Positions 28,444 through 38,029 of a stretch of 64,000 nt of DNA are shown here, piece after piece. The DNA is from Pseudomonadota bacterium. Its GTDB lineage: Bacteria > Pseudomonadota > Gammaproteobacteria > Burkholderiales > Rhodocyclaceae. The position numbers and the translations under genes are program-made. The stretch lies in assembly GCA_018241665.1 (NCBI GenBank), contig JAFEDK010000013.1, forward strand, positions 92,101-156,100, given 5' to 3'. The notes under the pieces were generated by a model, which saw nothing but the letters and a program-made list of their open reading frames with translations, searched no databases and was not told where the DNA came from. Every line of letters starts with the position of its first letter. The stretch's first letter is position 1.

Positions 28444-30492
28444 ATGCAGATCGTGTCGGCCCTGCGCTCCTTCCTCGAACTCGACATCACGCCGGATGGC
28501 GACGGTGTGCAGGCGACCCGGCGCAGCAACCTGCGCCGCCTGCGGGTCTTTTCTCTGGTCTTCCTGCTGGTGCTGGTGCCCGGCCTGATCTGGAACTTCA
28601 CCCGGGCGCCGGAGTACCGGGCTACCGCCCGCGTGCAGTTCACCGCCGGCACCGATGTGCCGCGGGCGGCCTCCGCGCCCGCTGGCGCCGATACCGGCCA
28701 GGCGGACTTGCTGACCCAGGTGCAGGTGCTGACCAGCCGCCCGCTGCTCGACAAGGTCGCCCATGCGCTGGCCGACAACGGGCGTCCGCTGGCCGCCGGG
28801 GATCCCGCCGCCCAGTTGCAGGGCATGATCGGCGTCGAGCCGGTGGAGGGCACCGGCGTCATCGAGCTGCAGGCCATCGGCCCCAGGCCCGACTTGCTGG
28901 AGGCCGTGCTGAACACCCTCATCGAGCAGTACAAGGACGAGATGAAGGCGTCCTTCGGCGCCGCTGCCAGCGAAGGGCTGACCCGGGCGCGGGAGGAGGC
29001 CGCTGCGCTGTCGAAGGCCGCCATCGACCGGCGCTCCCGCCTGGACACCTTCCGGGCGAAGAACGGCGTGGTGTCCCCCGAGCGCGACGAGAACGAGGCG
29101 GTCGCCAAGATGAAGGGCCTGAGCACCTCCCTCAGCGTCGCCACGGAAAAGGTCGCGATCGCAGAAGCCCGCCTGAGGGCCTTGAAGGAGCGCATCGAGT
29201 CTGGCCAGTGGGGCAGCAATGCGAAGGACGATGCGGCGCTGGCCGGCATGGAGACCCGCCTGTCCCAGCTGCGGGAGGAATACCGGGAGCTCGAGCGGAC
29301 CTATACGCCGAGCTTCCTGAGCATGGACCCCCGCGCCCGCGCGCTGCGTTCGCGAACCGCCGAGCTGGAACGGCAGATCGAGAGCCAGCGGGGCAGTAGC
29401 CAGCAGACGGCGCTGGCGAGCGCCCAGGAGGACGTGGCGAGTGCCCGCGCCACCGCTGAGCGGTTGCAGGCGCAGATCAACACCCAGCGCGGCTCCATCC
29501 AGAACTTCTCGGAGCGTTTCGTGCAGGTCAAGGCCCTGGAGGACGACCTGGCGCAGATCGAGAAGGCCGGCCGGGAGGCACTGGAGCGCCTGGCCAGGAT
29601 GGAGGCCAGCGAGCGCAGCCGCCTGCCGTCCCTGAACCTGGTCGAGGCCGCCAACGTGCCTCAGTCGCCCTTCCGCCCCGATTACTTGCGTGACGGCCTG
29701 ATCGTCCTTGGCCTGGCCTTTGGCCTGGGCTTGCTGGCGATCTGGTTCGTCGAACTGTTCAACCGCCAGCCGCCGGCCAAGGCCGCGCAGAATACGACGG
29801 TCATCATCCCCCAGCCGTGGGGGATGCCCGGTGGCGTTTTGCCGGGTGGCGTCCAGCCGGGCATGCTGCCCCCGAACCATATCGCCAGCCTGCCGCCGGG
29901 AGGCGCTGCGGCAGCCGCCGGCCTGCTGCCAGCAGCCGCGGCGGCAAGCCTGCGGGAGCTGCGCCAGGACGAACTGGCGGCCCTGCTGGCGGCGGCGCCC
30001 GGCGAGGCCCGCAGCGCCGTGGCGGTGTTGCTGCTCGGCTTGAGTACCGAGGAGGCGCTGGCCTTGCGGGTGGCTGACCTGGATGCCGTTGCCGGAACCC
30101 TGAACGTCAGTGGTGCCGCCGCCCGCAGCGTCCCCGCGCCTGCCTGGTTGCTGCGCGAGCTGTCGGTGGGCGGCCGGGCGGCCGATGCTCCGCTGTTGCA
30201 GGGGGCCGGCGGGGCGGCACTGGTGGCTTCGGACATCCAGTCGATGCTCGCCTGCGCCGCCTTCGATGGCGGCCTGGTCAATGCCGCAAGCATCACTCCG
30301 GAGGCTTTGCGGCATACTTGCACCGCCTGGCTGGTACGCCAGGGCCTGCGTTTCTCCGACCTGGCGGCGCTGGTGGGGCGTCCGAACACCGAGGACCTGT
30401 CCATCTATGCCGATCTGGCGCCCGCCGGCCCCAAGAAAAGTGCTGCCGAGATCGATGTGCTGATGCCCGTCCTGCACGGTGACGAGGCCTGA
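28444..30492 (+). CDS. Wzz/GumC-type polysaccharide co-polymerase fused to degenerate tyrosine-recombinase domain
   Basis: A 682-residue fusion. Residues ~33-52 and ~416-440 are transmembrane helices flanking a long periplasmic region with coiled coil (~150-380), and the proline motif ANVPQSPFRPDYLRDG precedes the second helix: the architecture of polysaccharide chain-length regulators. After a Gly/Pro-rich cytoplasmic linker (~450-500), residues ~500-665 resemble the catalytic domain of XerC/D recombinases. ITPEALRHT contains Arg623, LVGRPN has Arg646 where His/Trp is normal, and SIYADL holds Tyr655. The 23- and 9-residue spacings equal those of XerD. The first catalytic Arg reads Ser534 and the H-x-x-R His reads Glu620, so strand cleavage is unlikely. 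The start could also be a GTG at 28429. No other polysaccharide genes lie nearby. Confidence 0.82.
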   Translation: MQIVSALRSFLELDITPDGDGVQATRRSNLRRLRVFSLVFLLVLVPGLIWNFTRAPEYRATARVQFTAGTDVPRAASAPAGADTGQADLLTQVQVLTSRPLLDKVAHALADNGRPLAAGDPAAQLQGMIGVEPVEGTGVIELQAIGPRPDLLEAVLNTLIEQYKDEMKASFGAAASEGLTRAREEAAALSKAAIDRRSRLDTFRAKNGVVSPERDENEAVAKMKGLSTSLSVATEKVAIAEARLRALKERIESGQWGSNAKDDAALAGMETRLSQLREEYRELERTYTPSFLSMDPRARALRSRTAELERQIESQRGSSQQTALASAQEDVASARATAERLQAQINTQRGSIQNFSERFVQVKALEDDLAQIEKAGREALERLARMEASERSRLPSLNLVEAANVPQSPFRPDYLRDGLIVLGLAFGLGLLAIWFVELFNRQPPAKAAQNTTVIIPQPWGMPGGVLPGGVQPGMLPPNHIASLPPGGAAAAAGLLPAAAAASLRELRQDELAALLAAAPGEARSAVAVLLLGLSTEEALALRVADLDAVAGTLNVSGAAARSVPAPAWLLRELSVGGRAADAPLLQGAGGAALVASDIQSMLACAAFDGGLVNAASITPEALRHTCTAWLVRQGLRFSDLAALVGRPNTEDLSIYADLAPAGPKKSAAEIDVLMPVLHGDEA

Positions 30493-30525
30493 CGCAGTCC
30501 CAGAATTTTCATCAAGGAAGTGAAC

Positions 30526-32178
<1,653 letters not shown>

Positions 32179-32208
32179 GGCCTTACCGCTGGGGTGAATG
32201 GAGGTCCC

Positions 32209-32275
32209 GTGGGGGCGAGTTCATTCGCCCTCAGCCGGTTCAATCAAGCCCGCGGGCGAATGAATTCGCTCCCAC
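32209..32275. repeat. REP-like palindrome pair, locus 5
   Basis: The left unit at 32209-32230 has one change (GAGTTC for GAATTC) and the right unit at 32254-32275 has GCTCCCAC for GCCCCCAC. It lies between the convergent gpmI and flavoprotein genes. Confidence 0.85.
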
Positions 32276-32318
32276 GAGGCCAGCAGCCCCATAGTGCAGG
32301 GCGGCAGGCCGTGCGTGA

Positions 32319-33524
32319 TCAGGGCACGATCACGTAGTCGGGGTTGGCGATGGCGAAGACGGCCTGGCGGTCGGCGGCGGGCGGGTAGATCCACTGGGTG
32401 GTGATGTCCCGCTTCAGGTTCTTCGCATCCTGTCGCGTCAGACTGATCTGGCGGTCCCAGCCTTCGGTGTACAGCGCCCCCCAGGCTCCGAGATCGAGGC
32501 AGGTCACGTACTTGGGCTGGCTGTAGGCGTGCAGCGGCAGGTCGAGCAGTTCGGCGGCGGCGTTGTGGCCGGCAACCCGCCCGAGGCTCAGCGCGTGCTG
32601 GCAGGACATGAGCGCCACATTGCCCTGGTCGTCGGTAGCCGCATGGGCGACGTCGCCGGTGACGAACACATCGGCCGCCTGGCTGGCACGCAGATAGGGA
32701 TCGGCGAGGACGCGGCCCTGGGCGTCGTGCTCGCCGGGGATCTGCGCGGCGAGGGGATTGGCGCGGGCGCCGGCGGTCCACACCACGGTACTGGCCGCGA
32801 TGCGCTGTCCCGCCGAGGTCGTGATCCCGTCCGCGTCGATGGCGGTCACCGCAACGCCGGTGAGAATCTCGACACCGCACTCGGCCAGCGCCGCCTCGAT
32901 GACCGGCCGCGGTACCGGGCCCAGGTCCGGGCCGATGCCGGGGGCCTGTTCGATCACCACGACGCGAACGTCGGCTTCGGTGCCGAGTATCCCGCGCAGG
33001 CGCTGCGGCATCTCCGCGGCCGTCTCGATACCAGTGAGGCCTCCGCCGACCACCACCACCGTGTTGCGCGCTGCTGTCGCCGGGCGTGTCGCCAGGGCGG
33101 CGAGGTGGGCTGCGAGGGTCTTGGCGTTGGCCAGCTGGTCCACATTGAAGCTGAATTCCGCGATGCCGGGGATGGGCGGCTGGAACAGCGTGCTGCCGGT
33201 GGCGAGCACGAACTTGTCGTAATGCAGGGTGCTGCGCTGGCCATCGCCGCTCACGACCTCGACCTCATGACGGTCGCTGCGGATCGACTCGACCCGTCCG
33301 GCCATGTGGCGGACGCCCGTCGCCGCGAACAGCGCCAGCAGGTCCGGATCGATGTTCTCGATGACGGCTTCGTAAAGGCGCGGGCGGACGACCAGCGTGG
33401 GGCTCGGCGAAACGACCACCACCTCGACGTCCGTCCTGCCGGCCAGCTCGACCGCACGGGCCGCCGACAGGGCCGCCCACAAACCGGCAAAGCCGGAACC
33501 CGCGATGACAATTTGCTGCGTCAT
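32319..33524 (-). CDS. NDH-2-like FAD-dependent NAD(P)H oxidoreductase
   Basis: A 401-residue flavoprotein of the type II NADH dehydrogenase/ferredoxin reductase group. The FAD-binding motif IAGSGFAGLWAALSAA is at the N-terminus, and the NAD(P)H-binding motif VVVGGGLTGIETAAEM near residue 160. VFVTGDVAHAATDDQG is the second FAD contact (T-x-G-D). There is no C-terminal membrane helix, so any membrane contact is peripheral. The start at 33524 is preferred over an in-frame Met at 33593. It lies downstream of the rrf2 gene on the same strand and is a plausible target. Confidence 0.85.
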   Translation of the reverse strand: MTQQIVIAGSGFAGLWAALSAARAVELAGRTDVEVVVVSPSPTLVVRPRLYEAVIENIDPDLLALFAATGVRHMAGRVESIRSDRHEVEVVSGDGQRSTLHYDKFVLATGSTLFQPPIPGIAEFSFNVDQLANAKTLAAHLAALATRPATAARNTVVVVGGGLTGIETAAEMPQRLRGILGTEADVRVVVIEQAPGIGPDLGPVPRPVIEAALAECGVEILTGVAVTAIDADGITTSAGQRIAASTVVWTAGARANPLAAQIPGEHDAQGRVLADPYLRASQAADVFVTGDVAHAATDDQGNVALMSCQHALSLGRVAGHNAAAELLDLPLHAYSQPKYVTCLDLGAWGALYTEGWDRQISLTRQDAKNLKRDITTQWIYPPAADRQAVFAIANPDYVIVP

Positions 33525-33663
33525 TCCATGTACTCCTAGCAAACGCCGGACGTAGAGGGGCCTTGCGCAGGGGCGCAATAGTTCGCTCGGCACATCCGGC
33601 AGGGGCCGAGGGCGATTGACCTAAAGGGAGGGTGACGCGGACGGAATGCCGCGCCGCGAAGTA

Positions 33664-34197
33664 TCAGGCCGGGGGCTTGGGCTTGCGGCCGGGCTTGCGG
33701 CTGCCGGCGCGCTCGCTGGTCCAGTCGTGGACCTCGATGAAGAACTCGCCGGGCGCCTTGCGGCTGAAGCTGGCCGCCACTTCGGCGAGGGAGTGGGTCG
33801 CCAGCTCGTCGCGCATCGCCTTTTCCGCCTGCAGCATGATCTTGTGGATGCCGCACACGCCGCTGGTCGCCCAGTCGGGCGGCGTTTCACCGAACACCGC
33901 GCAGCGGCTGCGGATCTCCTGGCAATCGAAGAGCGGCTTGTCGCCTTCGATGGCATCGACGATGTGCAGGAAGTTGATCTCCTCCGGCGGCCGGGCCAGC
34001 CGGTAGCCGCCCCGCACGCCCTCGCTGGCGGCAACGATGCCGGCCTTTTCGAGCTTGGGAAAGATCTTGGCGACGAAGCTCGGCGAGATGCCCTGCAGCT
34101 CGGCCAGGTCGCGGCTGCTCAGCGCAGAGTCCCCCGAGCCGACGAGCCACAGGAGACAGTGAATGCCGTATTCGACGCTAACGGTTAGATGTGCCAT
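33664..34197 (-). CDS. Rrf2-family (probable Fe-S) transcriptional regulator
   Basis: A 177-residue Rrf2 regulator. The winged helix is at the N-terminus (VSVEYGIHCLLWLV, LAELQGISPSFVAKIFPKLE, GVRGGYRLARP). Three cysteines at 92, 99 and 115 (C-x6-C-x15-C) fall in the region where IscR/NsrR/RsrR ligate a cluster, so redox or nitric oxide sensing is likely. The C-terminal tail is basic (RKPGRKPKPPA). Two dyads upstream probably mediate autoregulation. Confidence 0.88.
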   Translation of the reverse strand: MAHLTVSVEYGIHCLLWLVGSGDSALSSRDLAELQGISPSFVAKIFPKLEKAGIVAASEGVRGGYRLARPPEEINFLHIVDAIEGDKPLFDCQEIRSRCAVFGETPPDWATSGVCGIHKIMLQAEKAMRDELATHSLAEVAASFSRKAPGEFFIEVHDWTSERAGSRKPGRKPKPPA

Positions 34198-34202
34198 AAC
34201 GC

Positions 34203-34257
34203 AGACTATATTTGTCTCCGTTTAAAATGGCAATAAAAACGTGGACTTTATTTGTCT
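34203..34257. promoter_or_regulatory. Paired Rrf2 operator candidates
   Basis: AGACTATATTTGTCT at 34203-34217 and GGACTTTATTTGTCT at 34243-34257 are near-identical 15-bp boxes, 40 bp apart, each an (A/G)GAC-N7-GTCT dyad. The first sits 6 bp from the rrf2 start. The AT-rich spacer should also hold the rrf2 promoter. Confidence 0.6.
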
Positions 34258-34319
34258 GCGTATAAATGCTGAAGATCGACGGACGATCGCCGCATCCCGA
34301 CGTGCCTGCCGCCGGGCGT

Positions 34320-34760
34320 CTATTGCGGTGCTTCGAGTGTGCTGCGTACCCGCGTCAGCAGGGCGAGGAGCGTGTCCCGCTCGTCCGGGCTCAGGTCTTG
34401 CATCGCCAAGCGGGCCAGCTCGCTTTCCTGCTCGCTCAGCGAACGGGTCACCGCCTCGCCTTCCGGCGTGAGGTGCAGGCGCAGAGTGCGGCGGTCCTGC
34501 GCATCCGGACGTGCTTCCAGCAATCCACGCTCCCGCAGGCTGCCCGTCAGACGGGCCAGCTGGCCCTTGTCACGCCCGGAATGGCTGACGAGAGTGCTCA
34601 GCGTCTCGCCCGGCCTGTGGGCAAAGAAACCCAAAACCTTGCCTTCCATGTGGGTGAGCTGCAGCGGGCTCTCGCGCAGGGCACGGTACTGCCGGGAGCG
34701 GAACAGGTGCATGACGGTGTGGACCGCCTCGAATACGTCTTTGGCCCGATCGTTACTCAT
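34320..34760 (-). CDS. MarR-family transcriptional regulator
   Basis: A 146-residue MarR regulator with the winged helix around LTHMEGKVLGFFAHRPG, TLSTLVSHSGRDKGQLARLTGSLRERGLL, and the wing ARPDAQDRRTLRLHLT. The start at 34760 is chosen because the longer frame runs through the operator dyads. It is divergent from a siderophore-interacting protein gene with a 63-bp gap carrying two identical-type 15-bp palindromes, which makes repression of both genes likely. Confidence 0.9.
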   Translation of the reverse strand: MSNDRAKDVFEAVHTVMHLFRSRQYRALRESPLQLTHMEGKVLGFFAHRPGETLSTLVSHSGRDKGQLARLTGSLRERGLLEARPDAQDRRTLRLHLTPEGEAVTRSLSEQESELARLAMQDLSPDERDTLLALLTRVRSTLEAPQ

Positions 34761-34763
34761 GTC

Positions 34764-34809
34764 GTTGACTTTATCAACTTTATTTTCCAGAATTGTTGAC
34801 GTTATCAAC
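34764..34809. promoter_or_regulatory. Tandem MarR operator candidates
   Basis: GTTGACTTTATCAAC at 34764-34778 and GTTGACGTTATCAAC at 34795-34809 share 14 of 15 bases; each is a GTTGA-N5-TCAAC palindrome. Centres are 31 bp apart (three turns). They fill most of the marR/SIP divergent gap. Confidence 0.75.
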
Positions 34810-34823
34810 AAATTGAAACGTCA

Positions 34824-35567
34824 ATGGAAACAACACTCAAAGGGGAGCGCCGCATTCAGCGCGTCCGTCACGAACTGCGCCGCCGGGAGGTGAGGGTGGC
34901 CCAGGTGGAGCAGATCAGTCCCGGCTTCGTGCGGCTGACCTTCGTTGGGGACGACCTGGCCGATTTCGTGTCCCTGTCGTTCGACGACCACGTGAAGTTC
35001 ATGTTCGTGGATCCCACCGGTGAAGTCATCCGTCGCGACTATACCCCGCTGCAACACGATGCTGCGGCCCGGACGCTGTCCATCGAATTCGCCCTGCACG
35101 AGCGCGGGGCGGCGTCGGATTGGGCACGCGCGGCGCAGGACGGCCAGCCCGCCACCATCGGTGGCCCGCGGGGCTCCATGATCATCCCGCTGGATTACGA
35201 CTGGCACCTGCTGGTGGGCGACAGCGCTGCGTTGCCGGCCATCCACCGCCGCTTGCAGGAACTCCCGGCAGGCGCTAGGGCAATTGCGGTGATTCAGCTC
35301 GATGACGCGGCGGACCAGCGCGAGTTCGCCAGCGCGGCGGACGTGGCCGTGCACTGGGTGCGCAGCGGCGAGGAACTGCTGGGCGCCGTCCGTGCGCTAC
35401 AACTGCCCGCCGGCAGCGGCTTTGCCTGGGGAGCCGGAGAGGCCAGCCTCATGCGCCCGCTGCGCGAGCTGTTGCGGACGGGAAAAGGCATTCCCAGCGC
35501 GGACATGCGCGTCGCCGCCTACTGGAAACAGGGGGCGGCGGATTTCCATGAACGGCTGGACGACTAA
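34824..35567 (+). CDS. Siderophore-interacting protein (flavin-dependent ferric-siderophore reductase family)
   Basis: A 247-residue member of the SIP/ViuB family. It has the FAD-binding barrel with the signature RRDYTPLQ, the SGFVRLTF-like strand PGFVRLTFVGDDL, and a C-terminal SIP domain ending AYWKQGAADFHERLDD. Such enzymes release iron from ferric siderophores in the cytoplasm using NAD(P)H. The usual AGEAS motif reads WGAGEASLMRPLRE. Control is by the divergent MarR rather than an obvious Fur box, which is less common. Confidence 0.9.
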   Translation: METTLKGERRIQRVRHELRRREVRVAQVEQISPGFVRLTFVGDDLADFVSLSFDDHVKFMFVDPTGEVIRRDYTPLQHDAAARTLSIEFALHERGAASDWARAAQDGQPATIGGPRGSMIIPLDYDWHLLVGDSAALPAIHRRLQELPAGARAIAVIQLDDAADQREFASAADVAVHWVRSGEELLGAVRALQLPAGSGFAWGAGEASLMRPLRELLRTGKGIPSADMRVAAYWKQGAADFHERLDD

Positions 35568-35583
35568 GTCGGCCGGGGCCGTG

Positions 35584-36828
35584 TCAGGCCAGGGCGCGCT
35601 CGAAGTCGGCGATCAGGTCGGCTTCGTCCTCAAGGCCGACCGACAGGCGGATCAGGCCTTCGGCAATGCCCATCGCGGCCCGCGCTTCCTGGCCTGCTTC
35701 CCAGAAGATGGTGGGCGCGACCGGAATGATCAGCGTGCGCGTGTCGCCCAGACCCGTGGCCTTGATCGGCAGGCTGAGGCGGTTGAGTACCTCGACCAGC
35801 GTCGTCGGGTCGCTCAGTTCGAAGCTGAGCAGCCACGAGCCCGCCGCAAAGAGGGACTTGGCGCGTTCGTGCTGGGCGTGCGACGGCAGGAACGGATAGT
35901 GGACCGCATCGATCTTCGGATGGCGTTCGAGCCACTGGGCGAGCGCCAGCGCCGTGCTGCTGGCCCGCTGCACGCGCAGCGAGAGGGTTTCGCTGCCGAC
36001 GCTGATGCGGTGCGCCTGCTCCGACGACAGGGTCGCGCCGGTGTCGCGCAGGCCCTTCTTGCGGATCTGCACCAGCCCCCAGGCTTTCGGGTCGCCCTTG
36101 CGGTAGGGGGGGAAGATGTTCGGGTAGGGGGCCCAGTCGAACAGCCCGGTATCGGTGACGGCGCCGCCGAGCGCTTCGCCGTGGCCGGCGATGGTCTTGG
36201 TCAGCGAGTTGATCACCAGGCTGGCGCCGATGGCGGCGGGCCGGAACAGCGCCGGGGAGGTGATGGTGTTGTCGACCACGTAGATGAGCCCGCGCTCGCG
36301 GCACAACTCGCCGATACGCTCCAGATCGGCAACCTGGGTGCGCGGATTGGCGACCGTCTCGACGAAGACCATGCGCGTCTCCGGCCGGATGGCGGCGGCA
36401 ACGGCCTCGACGGAGCAGGCGTCGACCTTGTCCACCGCCACGCCCAGGCCCTCCATCGTGCCGAGGAGGCTGTTGGTATTGCCGAAGATGTAGCGGCTCG
36501 CCACGAGGTGGTCGCCGGCGCGCAGTAGCGTGAGGAAGACCGCCGAGATGGCGCCCATGCCCGTCGCGAAGCACACCGTGCCGACGCCACCTTCCAAGGC
36601 GGTGATCTTGGCTTCGAGGGCGGCGGTGGTCGGCGTGCCCTGGCGGGCGTACTGGTAGCCGCCCTTGTAGGTGCCCTGGAAGGCGCCGATCAGATCCTCG
36701 ACCCGGTCGAAGCCATATTGAACTGAGGTGTGAATCGGTTTGTGGATGCCACCGTGCTCGACGCCGAAGCGGCGGTCGGAGTGGACGTTGTCGGTGCTCA
36801 GCGCACGCTTGTCAGGGAAGGATTTCAT
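35584..36828 (-). CDS. Cys/Met-metabolism PLP enzyme (cystathionine gamma-synthase/OAH sulfhydrylase family)
   Basis: A 414-residue PLP-dependent transsulfuration-family enzyme. The PLP Lys lies in INSLTKTIAGHGEALGG; other motifs are YQYARQGTPTTAALEAKIT, CFATGMGAISAVFLTLL, and ETVANPRTQVADL. The opening HGGIHKPIHTSVQY and overall pattern favour an O-acetylhomoserine sulfhydrylase or cystathionine gamma-synthase-like enzyme over a gamma-lyase, but substrate choice is not decidable by eye. A leader of ~230 bp with two hairpins lies upstream. Confidence 0.87.
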   Translation of the reverse strand: MKSFPDKRALSTDNVHSDRRFGVEHGGIHKPIHTSVQYGFDRVEDLIGAFQGTYKGGYQYARQGTPTTAALEAKITALEGGVGTVCFATGMGAISAVFLTLLRAGDHLVASRYIFGNTNSLLGTMEGLGVAVDKVDACSVEAVAAAIRPETRMVFVETVANPRTQVADLERIGELCRERGLIYVVDNTITSPALFRPAAIGASLVINSLTKTIAGHGEALGGAVTDTGLFDWAPYPNIFPPYRKGDPKAWGLVQIRKKGLRDTGATLSSEQAHRISVGSETLSLRVQRASSTALALAQWLERHPKIDAVHYPFLPSHAQHERAKSLFAAGSWLLSFELSDPTTLVEVLNRLSLPIKATGLGDTRTLIIPVAPTIFWEAGQEARAAMGIAEGLIRLSVGLEDEADLIADFERALA

Positions 36829-37060
36829 TCATCAAACCTATATCTGTGTGGTCCCGGGCGTCCGTGCGGTCGGTGACCAAAGAGTTACTGAACAACTTGC
36901 CTGCAACAGGCAATAAGGCAATTCTGTCGGCGCGACGATGACGCGGGAAGCCATCGGGGCGACGTCAATCCCGATCAGGGTACCAAAGCTGGGCGAAGCC
37001 GAGGCAGCTTTGCTGGAGAGCAGGCGGCGCTTGCACGGCCACCAAGGCGTCGAACAAATC
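36829..37060 (-). other. Hairpin-containing leader upstream of the PLP enzyme
   Basis: No gene. Two inverted repeats are visible: TTGCCTG/CAGGCAA at 36897-36913 with a 3-base loop, and ATCGGG/CCCGAT at 36953-36975. The position before a sulfur amino-acid gene is suggestive of a structured leader, but I cannot match it to a known SAM or SAH riboswitch. Confidence 0.3.
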
Positions 37061-37064
37061 TCTT

Positions 37065-37131
37065 GTAGGGGCGAATTCATTCGCCCGCGGAGCGCATTCA
37101 AGCTGCGATGGGCGAATGAATTCGCCCCCAC
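37065..37131. repeat. REP-like palindrome pair, locus 6
   Basis: The left unit at 37065-37086 begins GTAGGGG instead of GTGGGGG; the right unit at 37110-37131 is consensus. The spacer is 23 bp. Confidence 0.9.
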
Positions 37132-37173
37132 GGGGGCGGCCCACCAGGCCGTCCTTGCCGCGCGGAAGCTGGA

Positions 37174-37207
37174 AAAGGAAAAGGGGCCGTGAGGCCCCTT
37201 TTCCTTT
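37174..37207. terminator. Strong bidirectional intrinsic terminator
   Basis: A perfect 15-bp stem: AAAGGAAAAGGGGCC (37174-37188) and GGCCCCTTTTCCTTT (37193-37207) with a GTGA loop. It lies 20 bp after the enoyl-CoA hydratase stop and closes the leftward acyl-CoA operon. Confidence 0.9.
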
Positions 37208-37226
37208 CATGCAGTGCAGCCAGCGC

Positions 37227-38003
37227 TTACTGGTTCTTGAATTCCGGCTTGCGCTTCTCGACGAAGGCGGCCATGCCTTCCTTCTGGTCGTCCAGTGCGA
37301 AGGCGGAATGGAACACGCGGCGCTCGAACAGCAGGCCTTCGTTGAGGCTGCTTTCGAAGGAGCGGTTCACCGATTCCTTGATCATCATGACCACCGGCAG
37401 GGAGTAGCCGGCGATGGTTTCGGCCGCCTTGAGGGCTTCGTCGACCAGCTGGTCGGCGGGGATCACGCGGGCGACGAGGCCAGATTTTTCGGCTTCGGCG
37501 GCGTCCATCATGCGGGCGGTCAGGCACAGGTCCATGGCCTTGCCCTTGCCGACGGCGCGGGGCAGACGCTGGGTGCCGCCGGCGCCCGGCAGGATGCCCA
37601 GCTTGACTTCGGGCTGGCCGAACTTGGCGGTGTCGGCGGCGAAGATCATGTCGCAGCTCATTGCCAGTTCGCAGCCGCCGCCGAGGGCGAAGCCCGCCAC
37701 CGCGGCGATGATCGGCTTGCGGCAGGTTTTCACGCGTTCCCAGTTGCGGGTGATGTAGTCGCCCTTGTAGGCGTCCATGTAGCTGAAGTTTGCCATCATC
37801 GTGATGTCGGCGCCGGCGGCGAAGGCCTTCTCGGAGCCGGTGATGACGATACAGCCGATGTTCTCGTCGGCCTCGAAGCCGTTGAGGGCCACGCCCAGTT
37901 CGTCCACCAGCGCGTCATTGAGGGCGTTGAGGGCCTTCGGACGGTTGAGGGTGATCAGGCCGACCTTGCCACGGGTCTCGACGAGAATGTTCTGATATTC
38001 CAC
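37227..38003 (-). CDS. Enoyl-CoA hydratase
   Basis: A 258-residue crotonase-family hydratase. Both oxyanion-hole segments are present ([13 protein letters not shown] and [16 protein letters not shown]), and both catalytic Glu are in CELAMSCD[21 protein letters not shown]. The start is a GTG ([12 protein letters not shown]) with AGGAGAAG just upstream; the long open frame beyond it lies antisense to nothing and inside the CoA-transferase gene. It hydrates 2-enoyl-CoA to 3-hydroxyacyl-CoA. Last gene of the leftward acyl-CoA cluster. Confidence 0.93.
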   Translation of the reverse strand: MEYQNILVETRGKVGLITLNRPKALNALNDALVDELGVALNGFEADENIGCIVITGSEKAFAAGADITMMANFSYMDAYKGDYITRNWERVKTCRKPIIAAVAGFALGGGCELAMSCDMIFAADTAKFGQPEVKLGILPGAGGTQRLPRAVGKGKAMDLCLTARMMDAAEAEKSGLVARVIPADQLVDEALKAAETIAGYSLPVVMMIKESVNRSFESSLNEGLLFERRVFHSAFALDDQKEGMAAFVEKRKPEFKNQ

Positions 38004-38029
38004 TTGCTTCTCCTGTTGTCGCTGTTTTA

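Noticed and set aside
36829-37060. A SAM-II or SAM-I riboswitch before the PLP gene
   Set aside because: Neither the pseudoknot layout of SAM-II nor the four-way junction of SAM-I could be traced by eye; kept only as a low-confidence leader.
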